Assembly: GCA_013396995.1 (NCBI GenBank)
Contig: VWZP01008598.1
Coordinates: forward strand, 649,382 to 713,381
Direction of reading: 5' to 3'
Source of the DNA: Dicaeum eximium
Lineage: Eukaryota; Chordata; Aves; Passeriformes; Dicaeidae
DNA: 64,000 bases
Of this stretch, positions 1-12,759 are shown one piece after another. A program made the position numbers and the translations under genes. The first letter of the stretch is position 1; each line of letters opens with the position of its first letter. The notes under the pieces were generated by a model. It was not told where the DNA came from, did not search any database, and was given only the letters and a program-made list of their open reading frames with translations.

Positions 1-167
1 AAGACTGGTAACACAGGAGCCAATGTAAACTGGAGGTGTATCTCTGCACCAGAAATGCCCTTGGCATGGCACTCTGTAACACCTAGGAAGATGTGGTAGC
101 TTGTATTTTTCATGTGTGCAAATAAATGTCTTACACATTACAATCAAATGCTGTACCTTGTCATCAG

Positions 168-222
168 CAGGACTTGTTGATCTTACAGGCCTTTTTCAGC
201 CTAAAAATTTCTATGACTCTTT
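168..222 (+). mobile_element. CR1 LINE 3' tail, decayed fragment
   Basis: The plus strand reads GACTTGTTGATCTTACAGGC, then CTTTTTCAGCCTAAAAATTT and CTATGACTC, a diverged version of the avian CR1 3' end (GACTAGATGATCT... CCAACCC... TTCTATGATTC). In translation it gives GLVDLTGLFQPKNFYDS, the usual reading of this tail. Only the last 50-60 bases are recognisable. Confidence 0.7.
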
Positions 223-1386
223 TAGCTTCCCAAGGCAACTTTCTGTTCGAAACATAAACCCTGTCACAGCTCTCCATCTTTCAGAAGGAAATCATTCTTT
301 CCACTGTGGCTTGGGGAATACAGTTAGAAATAATAATCCTAAACTTGATAAAAGCAGATTTTTGCTTCACTTCTGAGCCACCCACAGTACCCCCGACAGT
401 TTTGGTGGGGCAGAGTGGTGAGGGGGTTCAGCCACCAGCCAGAACATGAGAACAAGAGGTGAAAAGCAGAAATAGCTGTGAGGGGCTGTCCTTGCTTGGG
501 CTGGGGGCCAGGCAAGTGATGACCAAGCAGCTGCCAGAGCTAGGGGGAAGTGATGTTGTTTAGTGGTGAGATCTTAAGGCAGCTACAGTTTTGATGGCAC
601 AGGAAAGGCAGTGATCATGCTCATCTGTGGGGTTTTTACACTGGTGGTTTTCAGATGTCATGTTGTGAGCATTGTCTGCCATTGCCTGCCATTTTCTTTC
701 CATCCTGTTGACTCAGAAAAGTTCTAAATTCCACACATTGCATTGAAGTTGTCTTGTGCAAGATAACTTGTCTTTTTTTCCCCTCCTAAAGGGATGAGAG
801 TTGTGCTAGCCCCATTGCTAGAACCCCTGAGCATATCTTTGTTCAGGGAGGAGAGGTGAAAAGCACTGCTTCCCACACCAGTTTCTCTTTCTGAAGTGTC
901 CTTTCAGCTAAAAACATCCTTGTGAGCTCAACTCAGGACCCAAATAGACTGTGCCCACTCTGTAAACCACAAGACAAAAATGAAGTGTGGCTAGTGCTAA
1001 AAGGGCATGAGCCAGCCTGGCAGGGAGGGCTGGTGGCTGCTAGCCCAGATGGCTGCCTCTGGGCTTTCACTGATTAGCTGTTCATTCGACTAACTCTTGA
1101 AAATGCTGTGTCCCTTCCTTTTCTCAAGCAGAAAGGGAAAGTGCAGAGGAATTGATGGTTGCATTTGCCATGGCTTGGAGCAGGGGTAACATCTGCTCTT
1201 GTACCTGATTCAGTGATCAGCCCTCTTAGGAGCAGATAGTAAGGCAGGATCAGCTTATGATTTCCTTCCAAAAACTCGACCCCAGATACTTAGTTGGCTT
1301 AGTTTGCCGTCTGGGAAAGTAATGACAAAGAGACATGAGTACTTCTGCTGTGTCTTCTTGGCCTTATAGATCAAGGCCAAGATGAT
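223..1386. other. Non-coding, nothing recognised
   Basis: Single-copy-looking sequence between two CR1 fragments. Contains G-rich patches around 400-560. No exon with AOAH similarity and no RNA gene could be seen. Confidence 0.5.
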
Positions 1387-1625
1387 TTCGTAGAATCAGA
1401 GAGAACTGTAGAATAGTGTGGGTTGGAGGGCACCTTAAAGATCCTGTAGTTCAATCCCCTCTGGCATGGGCAGGGAAGCTTCCACTTGATCACCTTGCTC
1501 AGAGTCCCATCCAACCTGGCCTTGAATAGCAGCAGGGATGGGGCATCCACAGCTTCTCTGGGCAGCCTATTCCAGTGCCTTCTCACTGTCACCATGAAGA
1601 ATTTCTTCCTTAAATCTTATCTAAT
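1387..1625 (-). mobile_element. CR1 LINE 3' end, minus orientation
   Basis: Read on the minus strand this encodes the CR1 reverse-transcriptase tail (HWNRLPREAVDAPSLLLFKA followed by RLDGTLSKVI) and ends with the ATTCTACGA-type terminus at about 1387. About 240 bases are kept, truncated at the 5' side as usual for CR1. It contains no usable complete gene. Well preserved compared with the other copies in this window. Confidence 0.92.
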
Positions 1626-4254
1626 TTTTAATGTGAGAAATTCCTATTGCTAAATGCATAGGACATTTCCTTGAAGAAATGTTTGGGGTTTTTTTGCAAG
1701 TTTAAATATGTGGTCAGGTTTCTAATCTTTCAAAGTTATCTGCCTCACTTTTCTGAGGGAAATGAGGTGGCTGCACATTGAATTTTTGATCTCTCATGTG
1801 TACCAGCTGCTTGATTGAGATTGCTATGTTAGTAGCCAAAGCCAGTCAGAAAGTGAATGTTCTTTCAGTAACAAAACCAAGAAAATATTTCCCATTAAGC
1901 CTTTCAACTGAGAGTATCACAGTTGTTGAAGAAGTATGTGGAAATTATACGACAGGAAAGCAAAGTGCAGCTCTGGTACCTCTGTTAAATGTGATACAGC
2001 TTGGTTGCTTCCTCCTTCTGTTCCCCTTGCTTGCAGCACTCCCTAGGTAGGCACCACCATCTGCCCCAGTATATTCCAGTCATATTGGCAAAGCATTTGG
2101 GTAATTCAAGGGGCTTCCCTGCCCTTAGCAGATTCTGGGAAATGTATTTTGGGTAGGCACCTAAGTGCCAATATAGAACAGGGCTGAAGGAGAGGAGGGT
2201 GTGTCCCCAGTGAGGTTTAGACACCAGTTTTAATCACCTTTGCTAACTGTAGAAAGAGTCACATCATTTTTTCTGCATTTTCCTGAAAAATGTGGCTGCT
2301 TCATTCAGAGAAATGTTTTTCATAATTGACTTGACATACAAACAAAACAACTGGGGGGTTCCCACCTAAAAAGGGGTTTAATAGTACTATTATGCTAGTA
2401 ATATAGCATTTTAGAGTCACAGCAAAGAGGGGAAAAGCATCCAGTAATAATCCTCCCAACCACACGATCAGATGGACTATGCCTAAGCAATTCCTAACCA
2501 TCTACAATAACTGGTCTGTAGCAGTACCTAACCACAACCAGATAAATGGCCTTTCTTTGGCCTTATCACGAGAAAAACTTTCCCAGCATCTGACAGTTTT
2601 TTTTCTCCATCAGTATTTCCTGTCTCCCCAGGCTCCTAAAATGCCATTATTTTTGCATTCTGTGAAATCAGTTCAGGCCCTTCCTCTGGGCCTTCTGCAC
2701 ACTTTGCATGTGATATGTTTTTCTGTTTTTTCCTTATGAGAGGTAAAAAGGCTTTTGTAAGTTTTCCTACATGCAAAATCCTGTGAAACTGTTTTCCTCC
2801 TGCAAAGGCAGGTTTTGTTCTGTGCACTGGTTTGGGAGCTGCATGCTGAGTCTGGCTTTCCTTTCTGGGTTTGTTACTGATGGGTAGCATGGCTTAAGGG
2901 ATTTATTTGGGATGAGACCTAAAAATCCTTTTGCTGAGTGCAGCCTGACTCTTTCAGTGTGGCATCCTGAGAAAGAGATGCTATGTACTTTTCTCTCAAA
3001 AATTAGGCATGAATTGACCCTTCATATACTCAGGTCTTTACTTTCCCATCTTCCAAATGAGGAAAGTGCTGCCCATTTCAAAAGGCAAGCAAAGTTTTAC
3101 TTAAGTTAATGTTAAGGTACCCAAAGACAGTACAGTAACAATGGTAAACTGTTGACACTGGTGTTAATGTTTCATCATTTTTCTACTGATTTTGAAAGCT
3201 TTTATTCAATGTCACCCTTACTTACCACAGAGCACTTAAAGGCTTTTTGCAAATTGCTCTGTTCTCTAGCAAAAGTAACTTCATCCAGAGGCACCTGAAG
3301 CAACCTCAGGAAAGGCAGAGGCTGCCCTAGAGGATGCAGAAAGTGGGGCAGACACTGAAAGATGGATGGGAGCTTCTGTATTCATCTCCCTTCAATGTAG
3401 TAAGAAAGAGAATTTGGGGGATGGCAGATTAATCAATTAAACATCAAATCCCAGAAAAATCCTGCAATAGTAAATAAAACTTTTTAAAAACAACTTTCAA
3501 GAGTAGTGTAAGATCAATCTAAATTTCTTTGCCAATGGGATAATGCCATGTAGACATGGGTAATGTAGCAGGGCTTTAGTAAGGCTTTTGGCACTACCTC
3601 AGCACTAATCTTATGCTTGAGAGATGTGTGACTGATTAATCTTCTACAGGGCAGAACAAAACAGATGGGTAGTCTTGTTCAGAGAGTAATTAAGTAGCTC
3701 ACTCCCTAAGCAAAAGGATGTACAAAGTCAGGTCTTTCTAGGACTTCTCTTTTGAACATACTATCATTCCATATTTTCACATATTAGCCAGGATAATGAA
3801 ATTTGTGCTATTAAATTAAATGAGTTCATGTAAAGCTGAAATTGTTTGCAAGTAAAATAGAGGGCAGAATTAAATTCAAAACAAGCTTGACAACTTGGAG
3901 TACTTTCATCTGAAAAGGTAATTTCAATATGGGAATGTTGAAGGCACTCACTTCAGTAGAAATAGTCAATGACACACACAGCAGATGAGGAACAACTGGC
4001 TGGGTAGCATCCCTAAGGAAGATCATCTGGGCTTGTAGTGGCACAATGATGGCATGCTGTCAGGAAGCACTCACACGCAGCACGCATCAAGACGTGCGAG
4101 CTGGAGTCAACTTGCAAGACATATGAAGTAACCTGTTACCTTTCTCAGCACTGACAAAGCCTCAGAGGAGCTTCTGCCTTCCCTTTCGGGGCTGTGCATC
4201 AAGAACGATGAAGAGTGACAGGAGGTTTCAGAGAAAAACAAGCATAAGCTATAA
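1626..4254. other. Non-coding, nothing recognised
   Basis: No supported gene or repeat. Several open frames of 60-90 codons occur on both strands without motif, similarity or splice context and look like chance. Confidence 0.5.
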
Positions 4255-4570
4255 AAGGAGAATGAATAAATTAGAGTTAATTAGTCTAGAGAAGAAAAAC
4301 TTGAGAAAAGACGTATCTGTCCGTGAAAGGATTGAAGGCGTGATCCATTCTGCAGGTTCATAAGAGCTATGGCAAGAAGTAACAGAAATGTACTAGTGGG
4401 GACATTCAGGTTAGGAAGAGGATTTTCCTATGACAGTCATAAGTGAGCAGAGTAAGAAGTTCCTGAGAAATCTGTAGAAGACCTCATTAGAGATCTTACA
4501 AACTGTCTGCTCTGTCCCTTCGGAATGGCCTAGATGGTTTAGATCATCTGTTAGGACAGAGGTTTTGTAA
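4255..4570 (+). mobile_element. Ancient CR1/L3-like LINE fragment
   Basis: The stretch TAGTCTAGAGAAGAAAAACT, then the spaced motifs GCAAGAAGTAACAG, CATTCAGGTTAGGAAGAGGA and GGCCTAGATGGTTTAGATCA, follows the order of the 3' region of old amniote CR1/L3 elements. It is strongly diverged with small deletions, so it is probably much older than the other CR1 copies here. Identification is from memory of the consensus; borders are approximate. Confidence 0.55.
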
Positions 4571-6933
4571 GAGGACTTACTCTAGGCCAGCATTTCTGGA
4601 GTTCTGTGCTATGACTGCAAGAAGCATTTGCAAAGAGCAGCATTTATTTGTTTCCCACCCCACCACCACCCCGACAGCAGACTGCCCTGCTCTATTGGTG
4701 ATAGACTTTGGTTGCCCTTTTCAGAACGAGGCATTTAGTCAGGAGCCCTCAATAGGGCCAGACAGCAGTGCTCTCCATTTTCTCTGCTAGCAAGCACAGA
4801 TCCTGTGGGTCAGCAGCCAGAAAAGCAAATTTGCCTATCTTTGTGCTCAATATTGCTGTCTCAACAACCTTTGTGGGTCACCACCTCCATTCAGCCAGGA
4901 GCACACAGTTTGTAGCATAAGAAGCATGTTTTCAAAACGTATTTTCAGCTCTGATTGCATTAAAGAACGGGTCTTTCTGAGCTACCAGCAGAGTAAAACG
5001 CTGACCTCTACCTGTGTTGATTTGTGTGATAGTCATTGTCCTCAACAGTTTGCCTCTGTCTAGCTGTGCATGACTGCAGGGATGAAATATGCCCCTTGGA
5101 GTGGCAGCAGGACTGGTGGTGTTCGGAGTCCCCGATAACTTCACACAATGGAACATGCCAAGTAGAGTTGGAGGCTTTTAACAGCTGTGCTCAGACAGAG
5201 TGGCTGTGCACATATTGTCTGGGGGGGCACCATGACGAAACGTATAATTTACAGCTCAGTGAGTTACGTAAAAAAGGCTTGCCCAATGTCAGTGTAGCAC
5301 CACAATGTATTTTACTGTAAAAGGCTGGGTATCTATTTTGATTACAGCTAGGTCAGTTCCAAGCCATAGCAGCTCTGCCCACTTCACCAGCATTGCTCTG
5401 TTTAATCAGCAACAAAGTTTGACCTGACGATCAGCAATAAATACTAAATTTGACCCTAACATTTTTCCCTGATTTTACTTTAGCTAGAGCAAACATAGGT
5501 ATGGGAATAGCACAGTAGAGATACTAAAGTAATGGCTCAGCAACTTTTCAGCAACTGATGGTAAAAATTTCTTTTCCAAGATCACCCCAAGTCTTACTGA
5601 AAGCTAGTGACTGTAAAATGTAAATATGGCTATTGATCACAATTAAAAGATGTGCTCAGCATGCCAACACATACATATCTATGTGTGTGTATAAATACAC
5701 AATCACATCTATATGCATTTGTAGACTTGGGTAGTCTTGTAAATTTTACATTACTGATGCTTGCCTTGAGTATGATTTTATTGATTGTCTACTTAGATGC
5801 TGATTCCCATGTGTGTGCCTCTCACTCTTATACATGTGTTAACCCTACAGAGAACTATTGCTCGTGTTTAAGGCAATTATTTTTACTGCTTTTAGGAACT
5901 GTATATCTGAAAAAAAGTTTCTTGCATTCAGAATCCTGGTGAAGTATGGTGAAGCCTTTGCAACAAGGATAAAGTTATCCACTTACATTAACACCCCCTG
6001 CCAACATTCAGGCTTCAGTAAGTTTTCAATACCCTTTCCTGATTTGGAAAAGAAAAACACATACATACACAGGGGCCTTTTTCATAATAATTAATACAGA
6101 AAACATTTCTATTGGAAATGCCTGGAGTTATAGATTTTGTTAAATAGAGCTCTTCAAAGTATAATGTAGGAAACACTAGGGATACATTTGGCTGCCAGAT
6201 ATGGATACCAGAGTCTTTCACTAGGTGGAAACTGAATTCTCTGTACTGTCATAGCTGTATCAGCGTCCTTGTTGTATGTCTAAATGAATGACTGAAACAA
6301 AAGTGAATGACTGGAGCTCTGAAGTTAGGGTGCCTGAGGTGGCTCACTGCTTTTGCATGAGCAACAGAAATAATAATTGGTATTCCAGGTTTTGCTGGAA
6401 TTTGTTACAAATGCACTCAAAATGCTGCTATTTTGATATTAATATTTTAAAAATGTCTTTAGCCACTACACTACATGTAATTTAATGCCCACTGACAGGT
6501 TCGTTAATAGTGTGCCATTTAGTATTTCGAAGATATTTCCTAAGACTTAGCAAATTAAGGGTGAAAGGGTCTTGTATATGCCAACATATTTGAATATGGA
6601 TACCTATAATTATGTTCCATCACCTCACTATCTCTGTAAAATACATTAATTCTGTAAATGGGATAGGAAGCAAAGTCTGAGTTAAAAGACTGTCATTCAG
6701 ATCCATTTTCAAATTACCTTTCAAAGCAACAAATCGTCTGGCTGTACACAGGAAGATAACTGTCCTTACTTTGCATATACAGTTCTGTTATTTGAGCTGA
6801 ATATTTCATTGAGCTGAAATGAAATCTTGAGGTTATAAAGGGCTGTTCTTTGGAAGTATCAGCTCAGTAATGAGAAGGAGTGCAGGAAGGCAATATGGCC
6901 ATTGGGCCCTGTTAGGAAAGGAATATATAGTAA
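4571..6933. other. Non-coding, mostly AT-rich
   Basis: No supported gene. Around 5660-5720 is a short alternating stretch (ACACATACATATCTATGTGT) of simple-sequence character. No exon-like segment with AOAH similarity. Confidence 0.5.
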
Positions 6934-7121
6934 GTGAGATGCTGGCACAGGTTGCACAGAAAAGTTGCAGAAGCCCCATCTCTTAGCTGTGTTCAAGGCC
7001 AAGTTGGATGGGGCTTTGAGCAACATGGTACAGTGGAAGATGTCCCTGCCCATGGCTGGGGGGTTGAAATTAGATGATCTTTACGGTCCCTTTCAACCCA
7101 AAAAATTCTATGATTATATGA
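6934..7121 (+). mobile_element. CR1 LINE 3' end, plus orientation
   Basis: Begins near GATGCTGGCACAGGTTGCAC and ends in AAAAAATTCTATGATTATAT. Translation from 6965 gives HLLAVFKAKLDGALSNMVQW and MSLPMAGGLKLDDLYGPFQP, the typical CR1 tail. 5'-truncated, about 190 bases. Confidence 0.92.
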
Positions 7122-10090
7122 AAAAGAAAGCATTCCTGTGTTTTAAGTTTGCATAACCATGATCTGCCTGCACCTAGGAATACTCGCGTGGATGTCCCCA
7201 TCTCAGAGGAGAAAATCTTATTTCTTACTATCTCCCCATGTGAATTTCAAAGAGGAATGTCTTGTTCCAGGTTGAACTGGAACTGGATTAGACTAATTTG
7301 GAAAGAGGTGTTTTTATGCCAAAACAACAGCATCAGCACAAGGAGTAGCAATATCCTCTTTTGTAGATAGGTTCTTGGGTCTCCTCACCTGTAGGCTTTA
7401 AGAGATGCCTTGGAGCTTAGGATCAGCTATAAATGGAAGCTAAGACTTTATTTTGGGAAAGGCTTCCTCTTCTGTCTAAAGCCACGAATGTGATAAATGG
7501 CTTCACATATGAGGAGCCTTGCTGCAGCAGACAGCAGACAGATTTTTGAGGCAGAGGTTTGCCACGTCACCAAGCAAAGCTCCAGTTCCTGCTCTACCAA
7601 GAGCAAGCAGAGTGACCACAGGGTGGCCACAGCCTGGACAGCAGGGTTTGCAGAGAGATATTTCTGTCCAAGGCCATTTTTTGGACTTATGTCTTCCTTG
7701 TATTCTGGGGGTACATTTAATTTATGGCTGTGGGAGTGAGAAGGAAGCCCAGTATCCAGAAACAAGAGCAAAGGATGGCAAAGGAGGATGTGCCAGGTGC
7801 CAGAAAACCCACTTAACAGAGTTTACCCAGACAAATATATCTACAAATCTGAAACTTAGAGAGAGGCAGTTTTCACTATCTAGATACCTTTTGACATCCC
7901 TAGGTATAATTCTAATTATAGAGCCTTTCAAACTTGTGCGGCAGAAGTGGATGAAGTTAAATAGTCTGCTCAAACTGCCAGAGGCTTCACTGCTAAGCAA
8001 TGAATTCCTCTAGTTCTGATTTTATTATTGGGGTATGATTTTTTTTCCCTGATCTTATTGGAAATGGCATTTTTTTATTACACACTACCTTCTAATATAC
8101 AGAAATAAGTACTTCCTGATTTGTGAGTTTTCAGCTTACTGCACTGAGCCAAATGGTTATGGTCTTGTCTTATCTCTTCAGAAATTAATAGCAGATGGGA
8201 CAAGCCATTGCTAAAAGCGACAGGCATTTATTAATACCAGAGTCTAGTTTCTAATGCCTGGTAGGTATTATAATGCCAATGAATTTCTGTCAGAGAAAAA
8301 TATTTTTCAGCCTGTCAAGGTATTGAACCTATTATTGAAGTGAGACAGCAGAATCAACTTACTGAAAGTTGTTTCTAAAGAAAATCATGTGCAACAGTAA
8401 AAAAAAAAAATTGAGATTTTTTTAATGATGAAGCCTATTTACATTACCTTATATGTGTCTAGCTCATGATGAGAAATAAATCACATCTAAATATCTAGTG
8501 AATTAAAAGCAAGCACTAGCTGCTAATGACTGGCCAGACCTGGATGTGCTTTTCTACTGATGCCAGAGTACTTAAAAGTTTATATTCTTGCACATACAGT
8601 TAATTACATGAGTAATTAAAGCAATGAGATTTTTACAGTCAAAGACATCTGATTTCCCCTGCCCTTTTTAGCTATATAATTATTTTCCATTTTTAGCCAA
8701 TGGAATTAAGACCCATTAAATACTAGCATAACTGTTCAGCATTTCTGTTCCTGCCACTCAATCCAGAGGAAGATTATAAAAAGAAAGCGGGTTTGTAGTA
8801 AAAGCAAGGATAGTCTGAATTAACTTTCATTTATAGACACTAACCTCTTGAAGTTTACCTATAGCCCAACACGAGAGATAGGTTCTCCTAAAGGGTAAAT
8901 CTGAATTACTGGGGAGGCATGTTTCCGTGAAAAACAGGGAGTTTAAGTAGATGAGGCTCCCTCTGCTGCAGTGAGTCCCCTTAGAACATTCCTCCTCCCT
9001 CCTCACATGGATCAACCTCTCCCCTAAGTATTTTAGAATCTCCAGCCCAAAAACTGCTCCTGGTAGCATCAGCCTAAATGAAAGGCTTTGAGGTCAGCAG
9101 AACCAACACATAAGAAAGCATTCCCCAGGGCAGAGCTCACAAGGAGTAAGGAGAGGTCAACCGAGGGCAACTGATGGGGAAGACAGAGACCAGATCAGCT
9201 AATAGCATGTGTTGGTGGAATGTGTTCCCTGGGAGCACCTTTCCTACCAGAGGACCAGGAGACTCTCCAAACTCAGTTCCAGAGACTCCAACTGTGGTGC
9301 CTAAAGAATGGCATATCCTTTTGAAAATCACCCAAGACTTTCTCAATCAGCTTGTTCTATGAAGCATGGCATTTCATGTGGAATAACTGTTTGAGAAGGG
9401 AGCATTTGGATAACCAAAGTGAGGTCTGCAGGTGCCCAAAGTGGGGAGGGTGTAATAGCACGAGCAGAAACATCCTCTCTCATAGTGAAGGTGAGTTTAT
9501 GAGAGCAAACATTTTGAAGTTCAGCTCTGTGGATTTTTCCCAAGAAGTCAGGCTGTTGTTATTGTTATTTATATTCATATATCATCTAGTGGCCTGAGGT
9601 ACTGCATTAAGTACTGCTCAGACTCAGTGTTGTCTCTGTTAATCCTCATGTGAAGTAGATTTGCCTTTGGGCCTGGTTCAATAGACACAAAGGTGTCTAT
9701 CTGACTTAATCAACATGAAAAATTTTCTTTTAATTGCTGTGAGACTGCTCCTTGAGTGGGGCTACCTGCATTATTGTGTTTGTGATTAAGAATTCTGTTT
9801 ATTTTGCAGAGCTGAACCAAAAAATAGCTTTCTTTTTTTTTTTCTCACTCCCTCTGTGGTACTTTGACAATCACGAGAGAGAAACTTATGTCTTCAGTGG
9901 AGTTCTTGTTGTATGACAGAGAAAATGGAAATATCAATGGAATTTTTACCCTCAGCCCAACTTCTTGGATTTTGAGCTGTTTGTCCAGAATCCCTTTTTT
10001 TCTGCAGCCCCTGGCTACAGGTCCAGGAGCACTGGGTTACACAGCACAGGCAAAATGAGTAACACTGCCTGTGCTACAGTAGGTTACACT
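7122..10090. other. Non-coding, with AT-rich block at 8400-8720
   Basis: Open frames up to 164 codons (7519-8013) lack recognisable domains. A pure A run lies at about 8399-8410 and a T run near 9832-9843. The stretch 8440-8720 has many TAAT/ATTA cores (for example TTAATTACATGAGTAATTAA) and could be a conserved regulatory block, but this cannot be judged from one genome. Confidence 0.45.
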
Positions 10091-10124
10091 GTCAACTCCA
10101 GCCTAAAGAATTCTATGATTCTGT
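10091..10124 (+). mobile_element. CR1 LINE terminal remnant
   Basis: Only the extreme 3' end is visible: CCAGCCTAAAGAATTCTATG followed by ATTCTGT. The ATTCTATGATTCTGT terminus is the avian CR1 signature. The sequence before it is too diverged to assign. Confidence 0.65.
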
Positions 10125-10654
10125 AGAATCCTCAAAAGAATGAGAGGTAAAACAACAACAGCTGTGTACCTTTGAAAATATGAAAGGACTAGCTTCTCCC
10201 TGTCCCTCTGTTTGGACTCCTTTTTGTCTTTCTGACTTCTAGACAGCAAGATTGATCAATGAACAACTGACTCTGGTAATAGTAGAAAGGAAAGCACAGA
10301 AAGATTGTGTGGTTTTGTGGTTAGGTTATCATTTAGGTAATTTAATTTTTCTGAACCTCCATTCTCATTAATAAAAGAGACATAGAAGTCAGGGGAAGAG
10401 TAGTCCCTGTAGTCTGCAGGTTGTGCATGTGTGTTAATAATATAGCCTTTATGTTATGACTTTTAGATGTGTTACGGTGTGTTTTCAGGATGTGCAGTGC
10501 CATCTCAGTGCTGAAGGCTGGAGTCAGCAAAGCTATTACCACCCTACCCTGGCAAAGGTGCCAGGGTCTGTTTTCTGTCCCTGAGGCCAGTTCAGGGCAT
10601 GATGTGCACTAAAAGAGCTGAAGTCTCTTTCACTCTTTAACGTGCACCCCCACA

Positions 10655-10805
10655 ACTGTGGGATTGTTGGATGTCCTATCCCTGGAAACATTTGAGATCC
10701 GGTTGAACGGGGCTCTGACCAACCTCATCTAGGGGAAGATGTCCCTGCTCACTGCAGGGGGCTTGGACTAGAAAAGTCCCTTCCAACCCAAACTATTTTA
10801 TGATA
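10655..10805 (+). mobile_element. CR1 LINE 3' end, plus orientation
   Basis: Contains CCCTGGAAACATTTGAGATC, CGGTTGAACGGGGCTCTGAC, GAAGATGTCCCTGCTCACTG and CCCTTCCAACCCAAACTATT in CR1 order, ending in TTTTATGAT. It differs in wording from the copy at 6934-7121 (CCTGGAAACATT type), suggesting a different CR1 subfamily. Confidence 0.9.
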
Positions 10806-12663
10806 AGGCTGTAGTAAGGTTAAACCTGGACCAGAGGACCCTGGCCTGTTCTTTGAGACCAAGACCTGAACATGCTCTACCCTCCATTTTGGACCTTCCC
10901 TTTACTTTTAGTTTGGGTCTTTATTATCCAATTTTTTTTTTCCAGCTGTTGTGTTTTTAATTAGCTGTTCATTCCTGGGACTAGTTAGTCCCTACTAGGG
11001 GGACTACTAGACCCTCTGGCTATTGGGGGAGTTGTGGAGGGGGGCAGGAAAGAAGGAATATCTTGCTTCAGTGGTTTTTTTTGGTTGTATCTGTCTCCAT
11101 TTATTCTTCAATTCTTTTAGGCTGACTGGAGGTAATGGTTCTTAGCATACTTTATAAATCATTCTGCAGAGGATCACAAGTGAGCCTTTTATTTAATAAG
11201 CATGGAGAAGTGGGCTTTTATCCCTGCAAAAGAGGTGACAAATTCACTGTAATTTCCTCTGGATTACTGTATTTGGGATAGAAGAAGTAATAGAAGAGTC
11301 AAAAATATTGGTCTGACAGCAAGTTCCAAGTGCCCTACCTTCTCTTTTACTTGCCATAGAAGCATCAGAGTTATTTATGTTTAAGAACAGTACTTTGATT
11401 TAATAGCACATAGGTAGGGGTGCTTGGAAGGAATTTAGAAGCTCACTTTGAAGAGTTGTGCCAGTCTGAAAACCTGAATATTAATGTTCTTGAGCATTGG
11501 AAAAAGGTGAGTCTGCAGCCACATCAAATGCTCACCTCCATTTCTAGACCCCATTAGACCAAGTCTCAGAGATGAGATTGCTTGCACAGGAGAGGAAACA
11601 GGATTCAGTTACAGGGATTTCAAAGAGAAATCTTCATTCAGGCTGCTGGAAACTGGCACCCTGGCTCCTTGTCTCCTGTCTGCCTGGGATACCTGCCTCT
11701 CTTGCACAGGCTCTGAGTGGGGCTATCCCTCTGGCTGCCAGGTCTGACTACAGTGGGCAGACTTGGCATCACCAAAGCTGTATTTCTCATAAGATGGTGG
11801 AGCCACTGCAGAGAAAGCACAATGCTGACCTACAACAATTTAAAATTGACTTTAAATTAATGCTCATCAACTGGATTTTGAATGACTGTTCTGTGGGGAT
11901 CACATTGAATCTATTTAATCCCCAAAACAGCAGAGGGAAAAGTGCTGCACATCTCAAGAAACACTTTGCTAGCCCTGTTCACACCCAAATTCGAAGGTCA
12001 CAGGAAGTGGTTCCTTTCCAACCACAGAGGCAGAGCAGAATGAACTGTGAAGACAGTTTGGTTTTAACATGTATGTAGCTGGGCTCAGCAGCCCTGTGTG
12101 TGCTGAGCATCACTAGGCTTCACAGGAAAGTCTGTGAAGAAATGATGCCCCGGATACTCTGCCATGGTCAGCACATTTGTCTGTGGTGTGACTTCTCTTC
12201 TGTAGGCAGTCACAAACATTTGATTTCCGGTTTTGTACCTCTCTGTGCAGCTTTGTGTGGAGAGGATAAAAGTCCTGTACAGACCTGTGCCTTTTTTCTT
12301 GTGAGATAAAATGAGAGAGCAGGTGACCGAGCAGGCAGCTGTAATAGTGGCTACCCCTTCGACTCCTCAATTTTCAACCTTGAAAGAATGGAGTCATTTT
12401 TCCAGGAGCATCATACAGTGCTGTAAAAGCCAGGCTGTTCTGTGTGCTCCTCTGGATACAGCATCCCCTCTCTAATAACTTACAGGGTTTGAATGAAGAC
12501 AGGAACTCACTGGTATTTTTTCCCCTTAAACACCTGTCTGCCATGGAGCATCTCAAGAAACGAAATGCCCAAAGATGCCAGAAATACTTCTGTAGTGCGG
12601 GGAGCTTCATAACATTTTACCAATAACAGTATTCCCTCTTTTTGGTTTTTTGTTTTCTTGAAG
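10806..12663. other. Non-coding upstream of first AOAH exon found
   Basis: Flank or intron 1 of AOAH. The 168-codon frame at 11572-12078 was examined as a possible first exon and not accepted. The last 40 bases are a T-rich tract that serves as acceptor for the exon at 12664. Confidence 0.55.
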
Positions 12664-12759
12664 GATGCGTGCTTGTGGTGTCTGTCATTGAACAGCTTGC
12701 ACAGTGGCACAACAGTACAGTAAAGGCAGCCATGGAGAGACTGTGTGACTACATACCTG
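12664..12759 (+). CDS. AOAH: AOAH exon w1: saposin-like domain, first helix
   Basis: Encodes CVLVVSVIEQLAQWHNSTVK and on to RLCDYIP, the first part of the saposin B-like small subunit, which binds lipid and helps target the enzyme to LPS (family knowledge). Two cysteines and one N-S-T glycosylation sequon are visible. The acceptor is a T-rich tract ending TTGAAG; the donor is GTAAGT. The exon opens with the last two bases of a Gly codon and closes with the first base of a Glu codon that the next exon completes. By comparison with the human 21-exon gene this is probably exon 2. The preceding exon, carrying the signal peptide and the first Cys of the CxxC start, was not found upstream. Confidence 0.95.

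Noticed and set aside
7519..8013. 164-codon open frame, plus strand
   Set aside because: No domain or motif, frames on both strands overlap, and no splice or promoter context. Fits chance.
11572..12078. 168-codon open frame with a hydrophobic stretch (WKLAPWLLVSCLPGIPASLA), considered as signal-peptide exon of AOAH
   Set aside because: The hydrophobic stretch is 30 residues from the ATG, the rest has no AOAH similarity, there is no donor giving the required phase with the exon at 12664, and the frame has no cysteine pattern of the TCxxC start.
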